NCBI GenBank assembly: GCA_964655195.1
Contig: CAZZLK010000021.1
Coordinates: 8,089-72,088 of the forward strand
Source: DUMJ01 sp964655195
Lineage (GTDB): Bacteria; DUMJ01
Direction of reading: 5' to 3'
Length of the DNA stretch: 64,000 nt
Shown here: one piece after another, positions 51,056-60,672 of the stretch
Numbering within the stretch: the stretch's first letter is position 1
Layout of the letters: the number at the start of each line of letters is the position of its first letter
Notes under the pieces: model-generated
What the model was told of the DNA's origin: nothing
Seen by the model: the letters and a program-made list of their open reading frames with translations, nothing else
Databases searched by the model: none
Program-made: the position numbers and the translations under genes

Positions 51056-51518
51056 TACCTCCCTCTTTTTCTCTCAATATCTCTTCTGCAATTCTTCTTA
51101 CAGTCTCACCCTCAGCCTTACCTTTTAAATCCTTCATTGCCTCTTTCATCACCCTACCAAGGTCTTTTACATTAACAGCCCCTACATCTTTTATAATCCT
51201 TTGTAAAGTTGCTCTAATATCTTCCTCTGAAAGTTGCTCTGGAAGATATCCCTGTAGTATCTTTAATTCTTCGGATTCCTTTTCAGCAAGCTCTAATCTT
51301 CCACCATGTTTATAGAGCTCTATGGATTCTCTTCTTCTTTTTATCTCCTGCTTTATAAGTTCTATGATATCACTATCCTCTAAAGTCCTGCCTTTACCCT
51401 TGGCTTCTATCTCCTTATACTTGATATTAGACTTAAGTAGATTTAATACACTTTCTCTCAAGGTATCTCTAGCCTTCTTTGCCTCGATATAGTCTCTGTT
51501 TATCTTTTCAAGAAGCAT
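51048..51518 (-). CDS. yqeY: GatB/YqeY domain protein
   Basis: The 156 residues correspond to the tRNA-binding YqeY domain otherwise found at the end of GatB: AKKARDTLRESVLNLLKS, IELIKQEIKRRRES, QGYLPEQLSEEDI and DLGRVMKEAMKDLKGKAEG. Stand-alone YqeY proteins are widespread, and their role is not settled. GatB itself is encoded at 61780-63216. GGGAGG lies 6 nt before the ATG. It is the first gene of the ABC exporter unit. Confidence 0.92.
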   Translation of the reverse strand: MLLEKINRDYIEAKKARDTLRESVLNLLKSNIKYKEIEAKGKGRTLEDSDIIELIKQEIKRRRESIELYKHGGRLELAEKESEELKILQGYLPEQLSEEDIRATLQRIIKDVGAVNVKDLGRVMKEAMKDLKGKAEGETVRRIAEEILREKEGGNG

Positions 51519-51546
51519 AAAAAACCTCCCATCCTTGATATAAGAT

Positions 51547-51589
51547 TCTTCAATAAAATTATAACAGGTTCTTAAAAGTCTTCAATAAA
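51547..51589 (-). promoter_or_regulatory. Promoter of the yqeY-ABC unit with an 11-bp direct repeat
   Basis: On the minus strand TTGAAG (51585-51580) and TG-T-TATAAT (51566-51558) have a 16-bp spacer. TTTATTGAAGA occurs at 51589-51579, covering the -35, and at 51557-51547, just after the -10. The copies are 32 bp apart, about three helical turns, and may be regulator sites, perhaps for the adjacent GntR protein. Confidence 0.55.
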
Positions 51590-51597
51590 TATTAAAC

Positions 51598-52263
51598 CTA
51601 GCTCTCTTTTAGTCCTCTCAACCTTAGCTCTGCCAGGGCAGATTCTTTTTCTAATCTTATATGTTCCCTACAGTAAAATTCCACATTCTGTACATTTCTC
51701 TTTTCTAGGTTTTGCAATATCTTCTTGTGTTCCTGAAGAGAACTTTCAAGCCTACCTGGTAATGTACAGACTATTGGCAGGACTAATCTCAGCTGATCAT
51801 CCAGTATAGAGAGGAAATATATGAGCCTTTTATCCTCGGTAAGTTCTCTCAAGACTGTATGGAAATTTCTATCTGCTTCTTCATATTTTATGAAGTCACT
51901 ACTTTTGGCATACCTTTCAGAATCACTTATTATGGTGTTTAGTCTCAAGATGCCAGTATCATTTATCTTCTCAGTCACTCTTCTACCACATAGACCTTCT
52001 AGATACTCCCTAAGTGTATATATCTCTTCGATATCTTTTAGTGTCAATACAGAGACAAAGGCTCCACGTCTAGGAATATTCTGTACCAATCCCTCTTTCT
52101 CAAGCGCTATAAGTGCCTCCTTTATAGGCGTAGGACTTACATTAAATCTCCTTGTGAGGTCCTCTACTGTAAGCTTCATTCCACTCTGCAGGTCTCTATT
52201 GAGGATAGCCCGCTTTATACTATCATAGACTGCTAACCTGAGATCCATGACCTCACTTTCCAT
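51598..52263 (-). CDS. GntR-family transcriptional regulator, FCD (FadR) subfamily
   Basis: Winged helix-turn-helix at about 8-75 (SIKRAILNRDLQSGMKL, FNVSPTPIKEALIALEKEGL). The all-helical FCD ligand domain follows at about 80-205, with DRNFHTVL, EHKKIL and CREHI supplying the His/Asp metal site of the subfamily. FCD regulators usually sense carboxylic acids. Neighbours are malic enzyme upstream and the yqeY-ABC unit downstream, either of which could be controlled. AAAGGAGGAAGGG lies before the ATG. Confidence 0.9.
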   Translation of the reverse strand: MESEVMDLRLAVYDSIKRAILNRDLQSGMKLTVEDLTRRFNVSPTPIKEALIALEKEGLVQNIPRRGAFVSVLTLKDIEEIYTLREYLEGLCGRRVTEKINDTGILRLNTIISDSERYAKSSDFIKYEEADRNFHTVLRELTEDKRLIYFLSILDDQLRLVLPIVCTLPGRLESSLQEHKKILQNLEKRNVQNVEFYCREHIRLEKESALAELRLRGLKES

Positions 52264-52299
52264 CTTGCCCTTCCTCCTTTCTCTTATCCTTTATCTTAG

Positions 52300-52328
52300 A
52301 TTATAAGATTAAATTCAATATGAAACAA
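52300..52328 (-). promoter_or_regulatory. Promoter of the gntR gene
   Basis: On the minus strand TTGTTT (52328-52323) and TATAAT (52305-52300) are 17 bp apart. ATATTGAA (52321-52314) sits in the spacer and resembles the repeats before yqeY, so autoregulation is possible. Confidence 0.5.
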
Positions 52329-52399
52329 GATGTCGTATTAATGAAAATAAATTATTAATCGAGAAAGAAATTTAATTTTATATTGAACTACAGATAAGA

Positions 52400-52429
52400 T
52401 ATAATTACTTAGGCGCCTAAGAAGGAGAT
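52400..52429 (+). promoter_or_regulatory. Orphan -10 box, perfect palindrome and RBS-like site without a gene
   Basis: TATAAT (52400-52405) is followed after 2 bp by the perfect 14-bp palindrome CTTAGGCGCCTAAG (52408-52421) and by GAAGGAGAT (52421-52429). No ATG, GTG or TTG-initiated frame follows; the next gene is on the other strand. ATATTGAA (52380-52387) lies upstream. It may be the surviving regulatory region of a lost gene, or a site acting on malic enzyme read-through. Confidence 0.4.
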
Positions 52430-52464
52430 ACGGAAATAAATTTCAGGTCAATCAGTATTAACTA

Positions 52465-53598
52465 CTATACAAAAACCTCTGCCACTTTCTCCACTACCAG
52501 AGGATTAAATGGACTTGGAATTATAATGCCTCTCTCTAATTCTTCTTCTGTCACTAGGCTTGCTATCGCCTTGGCAGATTCTATCTTTATCTTGCTATCA
52601 ATCCTTCTTCCCGACTTGAGTGCACCTTTTATTAGCCCTGGGAAAACCAGGAGATTATTTATCTGATTTGGATAGTCTGATCTACCGGTAGCTACAACCC
52701 TGGCACCAGCAGAAAGTGCCTCATTATAATCTATCTCCGGTATTGGATTAGCCATAGCAAAGACTATTGGATAAGATGCCATACTCATTATCATATCTTT
52801 ACTGACAATACCTGGAGCTGATAGTCCTATAAATATATCTGCCCCTTTTATTGCATCCTTCAACTCACCTGATAGTTTCTCTGGATTTGTCTTCTGAGCA
52901 AGTCTAAATTTATCTTCATTTAGGTCTTTTCTATTTTCATTTATAATCCCCTTACTATCACAGATGATTATATGTTTAAAGCCAAAATCCAGTAGAAGAT
53001 AAGTAACTGCTGTACCTGCTGCACCTGCCCCGGATATAACAACCTTAACATCTTCTTTCTCCTTTTTCACCACCTTCAATGCATTTATCAGGCCTGCTAG
53101 GACTGCAACCGCTGTTCCGTGCTGATCATCATGAAAGAATGGAATATCCAACCTCTCACTCAGGGACTCCTCAACCCTGAAACACTCAGGAGCTTTTATG
53201 TCCTCAAGCAGGATAAGCCCAAACGTAGGTGCAATAGAACACACTATCTCTACTGTCTCCTCCCAGGATTTTGACCTTATACATATAGGGACGGCATTTA
53301 CTCCGGCGAACTTCTTTATGAGCAGGGCTTTCCCTTCCATAACTGGAAGAGCAGATTCTGGTCCAACATTACCTAGCCCTAATACTGCACTTCCATCACT
53401 TACTACCGCAACTGTATTGCTCTTCCAAGTATAATCATAAACTTTACCCCTATCTTTGGCTATCTCCTGAGAAACAAACCCTACCCCAGGTGTATATACC
53501 AAGCTGAGATCATTCTTATCTAAAACATCCACTTTGGATTCTATAGAGAGTTTTCCCTTCAGATATCTATGTAATTCCAATGCTAATTCTTTACTCAA
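52465..53598 (-). CDS. NAD(P)-dependent malic enzyme (short bacterial form)
   Basis: Decarboxylates malate to pyruvate. The N-terminal region has DLSLVYTPGV and TWKSNTVAVVSDGSAVLGLGNVGP, followed by the metal-site region LEDIKAPECF and FFHDDQHGTA. The Rossmann loop is ISGAGAAGTAV. At 377 residues it is the short form without the phosphotransacetylase domain. It overlaps nadC by 8 bp on the same strand. Together with the fumarase it links the C4-acid pool that nadB also uses. Confidence 0.94.
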   Translation of the reverse strand: MSKELALELHRYLKGKLSIESKVDVLDKNDLSLVYTPGVGFVSQEIAKDRGKVYDYTWKSNTVAVVSDGSAVLGLGNVGPESALPVMEGKALLIKKFAGVNAVPICIRSKSWEETVEIVCSIAPTFGLILLEDIKAPECFRVEESLSERLDIPFFHDDQHGTAVAVLAGLINALKVVKKEKEDVKVVISGAGAAGTAVTYLLLDFGFKHIIICDSKGIINENRKDLNEDKFRLAQKTNPEKLSGELKDAIKGADIFIGLSAPGIVSKDMIMSMASYPIVFAMANPIPEIDYNEALSAGARVVATGRSDYPNQINNLLVFPGLIKGALKSGRRIDSKIKIESAKAIASLVTEEELERGIIIPSPFNPLVVEKVAEVFV

Positions 53599-54424
53599 TA
53601 GAATCCTCCAGCGTTAGAGAAAAGTCTATAGCCTTTGCAGAATGAGTAATAGCACCTATAGATATAAAATCTATAGGTAGCCCTACAAGCTGTTCGATAT
53701 TATCACTATTTATACCTCCTGAGACTTCAACCTGTGCCCTACCACTTATTATTTTAATCGCCTCTTTTATCTGATCTATACTCATATTATCTAGAAGGAT
53801 TATATCTGCCCCACCCTCCAAAGCCTCTTTTACATCTTCAAGAGAGGCTGCCTCTATCTCTATCTTCATATAGTGTGGAGCATTTCTTTTGGCTATTTCT
53901 AAAGCCTTCTTTACTCCTCCAGCCGCTATTATGTGATTATCTTTTATTAAGATCCCATCGTATAAACCGAATCTGTGATTCTTTCCTCCCCCTACTCTTA
54001 CAGCATACTTTTCTAAAAATCTTAAACCGGGTAGAGTCTTCCTGGTGTCAAGGATCTTAACCGAAGGAGGAAGTAATTTAACAAACTTGTTAGTTGCTGT
54101 AGCAATACCGGAAAGATGCGAAAGGAAGTTAAGGGAAACTCTTTCTCCCTTGAGTATACTCTTTACCTTTCCCTTTATAAACATCACCTTTTCTCCCGGA
54201 TATATCTCTTCTCCATCTGATTTCAAAAATTCCAATATCAGGCTCTCATCAATAGTACGAAAGACCTCTTTTACTACTTCACAACCACAAAGAATCCCTC
54301 TCTCCTTACATTTTATATAAGCCTTACCCTTAAGCCCCTCATCTATAATAAGATCTGTTGTTATATCTCCGATTCCTATGTCCTCTTCTAAAGCTAATGA
54401 TATTATCCTAGATATGCTATTCAT
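53591..54424 (-). CDS. nadC: Nicotinate-nucleotide pyrophosphorylase (carboxylating)
   Basis: Makes nicotinate mononucleotide from quinolinate and PRPP. LEEDIGIGDITTDL, LNFLSHLSGIAT, LDTRKTLPGLR and GGGKNHRFGLYDGILIKDNH are family signatures. The 277 residues are complete. It overlaps nadB by 4 bp (ATGA) and malic enzyme by 8 bp. NadA, the quinolinate synthase, is not in the window. Confidence 0.95.
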   Translation of the reverse strand: MNSISRIISLALEEDIGIGDITTDLIIDEGLKGKAYIKCKERGILCGCEVVKEVFRTIDESLILEFLKSDGEEIYPGEKVMFIKGKVKSILKGERVSLNFLSHLSGIATATNKFVKLLPPSVKILDTRKTLPGLRFLEKYAVRVGGGKNHRFGLYDGILIKDNHIIAAGGVKKALEIAKRNAPHYMKIEIEAASLEDVKEALEGGADIILLDNMSIDQIKEAIKIISGRAQVEVSGGINSDNIEQLVGLPIDFISIGAITHSAKAIDFSLTLEDSIE

Positions 54425-55989
54425 AGCCTTCCTTTCTTCTTTATAATATGTTTTTGCCAGTAAATATCGTCTCTATAAGGATAGTCGATCCTAAAATGGG
54501 CACCTCTACTTTCCTTTCTCTCTAAGGCGCTCTCAGCAATCAGCTTTGCAAGTAGGAGCATATTTTTAGTCTCAACATCTTTAAAATTGTTAACCGGTAC
54601 ATCCATTACCTCTGTCTGTATCTTTTCTAACTCTTCTATCAAGAACCTCAGCCCCTTCTCTTCCCTTCTGATTCCACAGTACTTCCACATAAGAGACTGC
54701 ATCCTGTATCTAAATTCACCTAGAGCCTCATCCTTATATATCTTCTTATCCAAAGCCTTTATACCTCTTATAACCTCTATATCTCCGTTGTTGAATACAT
54801 AGTTAGAAACCTCTTGAGCTATAATTTTACCAAAAACTAGACCCTCTAGCAAAGAGTTACTTGCCATTCTATTTGCACCATGTATCCCAGTTCCAGCACA
54901 TTCACCACAGGCGTATAAACCCTTTATACTGGTTTCCCCCCTAAGATTTGTCCTTATGCCTCCCATCATATAGTGGGCTCCTGGAGCTACAGGGATGTAA
55001 TCCCTGGTAATGTCTATACCATATTTTAGACACTCGCTATATATCATAGGAAAGTGGGAGAGGATAAAATCTTTTGGAAGATGTGTTATGTCAAGATAAA
55101 CATAGTCCGAATTTGTCCTTTCCATCTCATCCATAATGATCCTTGAGACAACATCCCTTGGGGCAAGCTCCCCCATCTCATGATATTTGGGGACAAACCT
55201 CTCTCCGTTGATATTTCTCAAGACTCCACCCTCTCCCCTGATCGACTCCGTAATTAACAGCGGAGGAGCTGATGGATGTTTCAATACTGTAGGGTGGAAC
55301 TGGACAAATTCCATATCACATAACTCTGCCCCAGCATTATATGCAATAGCCAGTCCATCGCCACAAGCCACAGCTGGATTAGTTGTAAATGGATATATCT
55401 GACCTATGCCACCAGTAGCTAAAATTATCGCTTTAGAAAATATAGGATAGATCTCTTCTTCTCTTCCATCCCAGACAAGAATCCCCTTACATATCCCATC
55501 TTCTACGATCAAATCTACAACCATAACCTGATCTCTAACAGGAATTTCTCTTTCCAAGGTATGTCTTATAAGCACATCCATAATAGCCTTTCCTGTAGAG
55601 TCACCCCTGCTGTGGAGAACCCTTCTTCTAGAATGAGCACCTTCTCTTCCTAAATCCAATCTCCCGTTTTCGTCTCTATCAAATTCTACGCCAAGCCTGA
55701 TAAGATCCTCAACTATACTGGGTGCATTATAAACCAGTATCTTTACAGCATCTGGATTACATAGACCATCTCCAGCCCTTATAGTATCTTGAAAATGGAT
55801 ATCTGGACTATCATCTTCCCCTATAGCAGCAGCTATCCCCCCTTGGGCATTATAAGAATTACTCTCCCTGATATCGCCTTTAGTGACTACAAGAACCTTA
55901 ACCCCTTCCCTTACATTTAAGGCAGTATATAGTCCTGCAATACCGCTTCCTACGATTATTACATCCCAGACATTATTCAATCCAGACAT
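54421..55989 (-). CDS. nadB: L-aspartate oxidase
   Basis: FAD enzyme that oxidises aspartate to iminoaspartate, using fumarate rather than oxygen in anaerobes. VIIVGSGIAGLY is the FAD loop; NSYNAQGGIAAAI, VQFHPTVLKHP, MMGGIRTNLRGETSIKGLYACGE and GANRMASNSLLEG are typical. About 522 residues. ATG 55989 has GGAG 6 nt upstream and is preferred over TTG 56001. It overlaps dnaE by 17 bp. Fumarate supply connects to the fumarase genes at 3704-5051. Confidence 0.95.
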   Translation of the reverse strand: MSGLNNVWDVIIVGSGIAGLYTALNVREGVKVLVVTKGDIRESNSYNAQGGIAAAIGEDDSPDIHFQDTIRAGDGLCNPDAVKILVYNAPSIVEDLIRLGVEFDRDENGRLDLGREGAHSRRRVLHSRGDSTGKAIMDVLIRHTLEREIPVRDQVMVVDLIVEDGICKGILVWDGREEEIYPIFSKAIILATGGIGQIYPFTTNPAVACGDGLAIAYNAGAELCDMEFVQFHPTVLKHPSAPPLLITESIRGEGGVLRNINGERFVPKYHEMGELAPRDVVSRIIMDEMERTNSDYVYLDITHLPKDFILSHFPMIYSECLKYGIDITRDYIPVAPGAHYMMGGIRTNLRGETSIKGLYACGECAGTGIHGANRMASNSLLEGLVFGKIIAQEVSNYVFNNGDIEVIRGIKALDKKIYKDEALGEFRYRMQSLMWKYCGIRREEKGLRFLIEELEKIQTEVMDVPVNNFKDVETKNMLLLAKLIAESALERKESRGAHFRIDYPYRDDIYWQKHIIKKKGRL

Positions 55990-58900
55990 TTGACGCTCCA
56001 AATATAGATTGTAATTCTCCTAATAACTTTCCTGATTCTTTTACTTTAAATTCGTTACCAAGGGCTATCTTACAGATCTCTATATCATTAACAAGATGAA
56101 CTATAACGGGAAGATCTCCCGGATACTCTGAGAGGACACTTTTAAGTCTGAATAAGAGAGAATCATCGCACCTGTCTTCTTTGATATTTATGTGTAAGCT
56201 TCTGATCTTGTTACTGTAGAAGGACCTTCCAAGAAGATAGATCTTATCTGCAATAACCTTTACCTCTTCTTCTTTCTTATTAATCTTACCCTCAACTATG
56301 AATATATTGGTAGAGTTCTCAATATCCTTCTTTATCTCTTTGAGGGTCTTCGGAAAGACAACAACTTCTATACTGCCTGAAAGATCTTCTAACTGCAAGA
56401 AACCCATCTTGCCATTCTTGGTATCTACCAGTTTCACTCCGGAAACCACACCGCCTATGGTCACCAGCGCTTCATCTTCAAAATCCTCTATATCTTCTAT
56501 GTTACAGGAAACCCGCTCCTTCAAATCTTCTATATAGTGAAGTAAGGGATTATCAGATATGTAAAGGCCTATAAGGTCCTTTTCCATAGCTAGAATTTCT
56601 TCTATCGGAAATTCTTCTATAGTAGGGATTGGTTCAACTTTCAATCCTTCTGGCTCAAAGAGATTTTTCCTCTTACCCTTCTCCCTACTCTTCTTCTCCT
56701 GATACTGTTCAAACATTGCCAAAAGTTCTGCCCTGCTTCTACCAAGAGAATCAAATGCGCCTGCTTTTATAAGGCTTTCTATAACCTTCTTGTTGACCCT
56801 CTTCGTATCTATTCTACTAAGAAAATCCTCTAGACTTTTGAATTTACCTCCCTTCTGCCTTACCTCTAAGATTGCCTCCACTGCTCCTTCCCCTACATTT
56901 TTTATAGCTGCCAGACCAAACCTTATACTGTTTCCTACCGGAGTGAAGTGGACATTACTCTCGTTGATATCTGGAGGTAATATTCTTATGCCCATTCGTC
57001 TTGCCTCTTGAACATACCTAGCAATTTTAGCAGTATTCCCCTCAACGCTCATAAGAAGTGCTGTCATATATGCCAGAGGATAATGGGCTTTTAAGTAGGC
57101 GGACTGATACGCTAGCAAACCGTAGGCTACAGTATGTGACTTATTGAATCCATAACCTGCAAAGTATTCCATCAGGTCAAATACATGATTAGCTATTTCT
57201 TCAGGAATGCCTCTCTCCAATGCTCCCGTCAAAAACCTGTTTCTCTGCTGAGCCAGGACTTCGGGTAACTTTTTACCCATTGCCCTTCTGAGAAGATCTG
57301 CTTCCCCAAGTGTAAAACCTGCCATTACATTAGCTATCTGCATTACCTGTTCCTGGTAGACTATCACTCCGTATGTGTCTTTAAGAATTGGTTCCAGCAT
57401 AGGATGAGGATATTCTATAGGTTCCTCTCCTCTCTTACGCCTTATAAAGTCACTAACCATACCGCTTCCCAACGGCCCAGGACGGTAAAGCGCAAGTACG
57501 GAGCTTATATCTTCAAAAGATTCTGGCTTCATATCCCTTAACAAATTCCTCATACCAGAACTTTCAAGCTGAAAGACTCCAACTGTCTCTCCTTCCTGCA
57601 AAAGTTTATAAGTCTTTCTATCATCCATTGGTATCTTATTCAGCTCTATATTTTCTCCCGTTGTGTCTTTAATGATCTTTATAGTATTCTCTAGAAGAGT
57701 GAGTGTCCTCAAGCCTAGGAAGTCCATCTTCAGAAGTCCCAACTCTTCAAGATCACCCATCTCGAATTGGGTCATCACATCTCCCTCTGGTCCTCTCTGA
57801 AGAGGGACCAGATCCATAAGAGGAAATTTGGATATAACTACTCCAGCTGCATGTGTTGATGCATGCCTTGGCATTCCCTCTAGCCTCTTAGCAAAGTTAA
57901 GAATATTTCTAGCCCATTCTTCACGCTCATAGAGCTCTCTCAACTCAGGCGAAGACTCTAAGGCCTCTGAGATAGAACTTCCAAAGGGGATGAGTTTTGC
58001 CAATCTATCAACATCAGCGTAAGGTATATTAAGTACTCTTCCTACATCTCTAACCGCCGCTCTGGCCGCCATAGTTCCAAATGTGATGATCTGGCATACT
58101 TTATCTGAGCCATACTTTTCTGTGACATATCTTATGACCTCCTGCCTCTTCTCATCAGCAAAATCTATGTCTATATCTGGCATACTTATCCTTTCTGGAT
58201 TCAAAAATCTCTCAAATAGAAGTCCCATACCTAAAGGTTCCACGTCGGTAATCCCTAAACAATAGGATACCATACTACCAGCTGCGCTACCCCTTCCAGG
58301 TCCCACCATTATATTATGAGTCTTGGCAAAGTGGACAACATCCCAGACTATAAGGAAGTAGCCTGGAAATCCCATCATTTCAATTACTGACAGTTCCTTC
58401 TCCAGTCTCTCTCTTGCCTCTTTAGAAGGATTATCTCCATATCTCTTCTTAAAGCCGTCTTCTACCAGCTTCCTGAAATAGCTGACTACAGTCTCACCTT
58501 CTGGTATGGGATAGTCTGGGATGTGATATTTGCCAAAGGTCAACTCTAAGTTACACCTGTCCGCTATCTCTAATGTATTCTCAAGAGCTTCAGGTACATC
58601 CCGAAAAAGCCCCTCCATCTCCTCCCTGGTTTTGAAATAAAACTCGTTGGTGGGAAATCTCATTTTATCGGGGTCATCTATCTTTTTATTTGTTTGAACT
58701 CCTAAAAGGATATCATGGTATAGAGCGTCCTCTTTTCTAAGATAATGGACATCATTTGTGATAACAAGAGGGACATTCATCTCTCTTGCTAATCTCTTCA
58801 TTACTTCATTGACTCTTTCCTCTTCCTCCATACCATGGTCTTGAAGCTCTAGATAAAACCTATCTTTAAAGACATTTCTATACCAATCTATAACAGACTT

Positions 58901-59356
58901 TGCTCCATTTATATCACCCTTAAGTATAAGCTTGGAAATCTCTCCCTGTATACAGGAAGAAAGGGCTATTATACCCTCATTATACTTTTCAAGTAGAGAC
59001 TTATCTGCCCTAGGTTTATAATAAAATCCATTGAGATAAGCTATACTAACTATCCTTGTAAGATTTTTATACCCTGTCTCATCCATAGCAAGAAGAACCA
59101 GGTGATGATTTTCCTCCTGTGGATTCTTCTCGGTCATATCTCCAGGAGAAACATATATCTCACAACCTATTATAGGTTTTATACCTTTCGCTTTGGCTTT
59201 CTTATAAAACTTTATTATGCCATACATATTACCATGATCGGTAATGGCACATGCAGGCATCTCTAACCTTTCCAACTCCTCAACGAGGTCATCTATCCTG
59301 CATGCCCCATCTAATAAACTATACTCAGAGTGGAGATGCAGATGAACAAAATTCAT
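55973..59356 (-). CDS. dnaE: DNA polymerase III alpha subunit
   Basis: Replicative polymerase of 1127 residues. The N-terminal PHP domain starts at FVHLHLHSEYSLLDGA. The catalytic core has GPGRGSAAGS (352-361) and the metal-binding PDIDIDF (393-399). A tandem HhH region and a C-terminal OB-fold (around 990-1070, TIGGVVSGVKLVDTKNGK) complete a DnaE1-type enzyme. No exonuclease insert is present, so it is not PolC. It starts 5 bp after the methyltransferase gene and overlaps nadB. Confidence 0.97.
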   Translation of the reverse strand: MNFVHLHLHSEYSLLDGACRIDDLVEELERLEMPACAITDHGNMYGIIKFYKKAKAKGIKPIIGCEIYVSPGDMTEKNPQEENHHLVLLAMDETGYKNLTRIVSIAYLNGFYYKPRADKSLLEKYNEGIIALSSCIQGEISKLILKGDINGAKSVIDWYRNVFKDRFYLELQDHGMEEEERVNEVMKRLAREMNVPLVITNDVHYLRKEDALYHDILLGVQTNKKIDDPDKMRFPTNEFYFKTREEMEGLFRDVPEALENTLEIADRCNLELTFGKYHIPDYPIPEGETVVSYFRKLVEDGFKKRYGDNPSKEARERLEKELSVIEMMGFPGYFLIVWDVVHFAKTHNIMVGPGRGSAAGSMVSYCLGITDVEPLGMGLLFERFLNPERISMPDIDIDFADEKRQEVIRYVTEKYGSDKVCQIITFGTMAARAAVRDVGRVLNIPYADVDRLAKLIPFGSSISEALESSPELRELYEREEWARNILNFAKRLEGMPRHASTHAAGVVISKFPLMDLVPLQRGPEGDVMTQFEMGDLEELGLLKMDFLGLRTLTLLENTIKIIKDTTGENIELNKIPMDDRKTYKLLQEGETVGVFQLESSGMRNLLRDMKPESFEDISSVLALYRPGPLGSGMVSDFIRRKRGEEPIEYPHPMLEPILKDTYGVIVYQEQVMQIANVMAGFTLGEADLLRRAMGKKLPEVLAQQRNRFLTGALERGIPEEIANHVFDLMEYFAGYGFNKSHTVAYGLLAYQSAYLKAHYPLAYMTALLMSVEGNTAKIARYVQEARRMGIRILPPDINESNVHFTPVGNSIRFGLAAIKNVGEGAVEAILEVRQKGGKFKSLEDFLSRIDTKRVNKKVIESLIKAGAFDSLGRSRAELLAMFEQYQEKKSREKGKRKNLFEPEGLKVEPIPTIEEFPIEEILAMEKDLIGLYISDNPLLHYIEDLKERVSCNIEDIEDFEDEALVTIGGVVSGVKLVDTKNGKMGFLQLEDLSGSIEVVVFPKTLKEIKKDIENSTNIFIVEGKINKKEEEVKVIADKIYLLGRSFYSNKIRSLHINIKEDRCDDSLLFRLKSVLSEYPGDLPVIVHLVNDIEICKIALGNEFKVKESGKLLGELQSIFGASNVWIE

Positions 59357-59361
59357 AACTA

Positions 59362-60672
59362 TTACCTCCTCTCTAAAACAGCCACATATTCAATGTGGGC
59401 AGTTTGAGGAAAGAGATCAAATCCTCTCAACTTCTTCAACACAAAATTACCAGACTCTAATATCTTTATGTCACGAGCTAAGGTGCTAGGGTTACAGGAT
59501 ATATAGATAATTAATCCTATATCTATCTGGGACAGGAATGTAGAAAATTCTTTATCTAACCCTTTTCTTGGAGGATCAACCAGAAGATAATCAAAAGATT
59601 CATTTTTCAGTATCCTTTTTACTTCAAACTCTGTCTTACCCTTCCTGACCCTGACATTGTGGATCCTGTTAATGTTGATGTTATCTATAGCATCATTTAC
59701 CGCTATCGGATTCTCCTCTATGCTGTAACCATATCTAGAAGACTTGGAAAGTGGTAAACTAAATGTCCCAACACCTGCATATCCATCAACGAAGACCCCT
59801 CCTCTGTAAGGAGAGAGAATATCTATAATGTAATCTGTTATAACTTTCAACTGCTGTACATTCACCTGGAAGAATGACCCTGGAGATACCATAAAGACTA
59901 TATCGCCTATCTTCTGCTCGAGTTTCTCTTTTCCCTCTATAAGATAAAAGCTATCCCCAAGTATAACATTACCCTTGGACCTGTTTACATTCTCATAGAC
60001 ACTGACCACTTCAGGAAAGGCTTTAATAAGTGATAAAGCTAGTTCTTTGCTATTCTTCATCCTTTCCCATACTACAAAAGTTACCATAATATCTCCAGAG
60101 GTTCCCTGTCTTATATAGAGGTACCTAAGATCAAGGTTCCTTTTACTGACATTATCCTTCACCCATTTAAGTATGTCGATAAACACTGGAGGATGAAGTG
60201 GACACTCTGAAAGATCTACTATCTCATGAGTCCCCTTTTTGTAAAATCCTCCCAAAACCTTTCCCTTTTCCCTGGCTATTGGAAACTGAGCCTTATTCCT
60301 ATAATACCAGGGATTATAAGATTTTACTGGACCCTCTCCACTAATCTCTCTACCCAGAATACGTGACATAACCTCCAAAGATGACATCTTCTTCAATCTT
60401 AACTGATACTCATAGCTTGTATGCTGGAAACTACAACCTCCACACTGATAGTAGTGCTTACATCTCGGCGCTATTCTCTCCTTCGAAGGTTCTATAACAT
60501 CTATCAATGAACCAATAGCGTAGTCCTTTTTGACATCTTCTATAACTAACCTTACCCTTTCTCCCGGTAAGACGTAATCAGTCATTACTACCTGGCCATT
60601 ATAATAGCCCAATCCCTTTCCTTCCCATACTATCTTCTCTATGTCCAGAACTATTCTATCTCCTATTTTCAT
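59362..60672 (-). CDS. rlmD: 23S rRNA (uracil-5-)-methyltransferase RlmD-type
   Basis: Methylates C5 of a uridine in rRNA or tRNA with SAM. An N-terminal TRAM domain (1-60) precedes a 4Fe-4S site with C71, C77 and C80 (CKHYYQCGGC) and a fourth cysteine in DLSECPLHP. The methyltransferase domain has FVDGYAGVGTFSLPL, DPPRKGL and the nucleophile in YISCNPSTLARD. At 436 residues it fits the RumA/RlmD class; which uridine is modified cannot be told. The ATG overlaps the LpxB-related gene by 17 bp. Confidence 0.92.
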   Translation of the reverse strand: MKIGDRIVLDIEKIVWEGKGLGYYNGQVVMTDYVLPGERVRLVIEDVKKDYAIGSLIDVIEPSKERIAPRCKHYYQCGGCSFQHTSYEYQLRLKKMSSLEVMSRILGREISGEGPVKSYNPWYYRNKAQFPIAREKGKVLGGFYKKGTHEIVDLSECPLHPPVFIDILKWVKDNVSKRNLDLRYLYIRQGTSGDIMVTFVVWERMKNSKELALSLIKAFPEVVSVYENVNRSKGNVILGDSFYLIEGKEKLEQKIGDIVFMVSPGSFFQVNVQQLKVITDYIIDILSPYRGGVFVDGYAGVGTFSLPLSKSSRYGYSIEENPIAVNDAIDNININRIHNVRVRKGKTEFEVKRILKNESFDYLLVDPPRKGLDKEFSTFLSQIDIGLIIYISCNPSTLARDIKILESGNFVLKKLRGFDLFPQTAHIEYVAVLERR

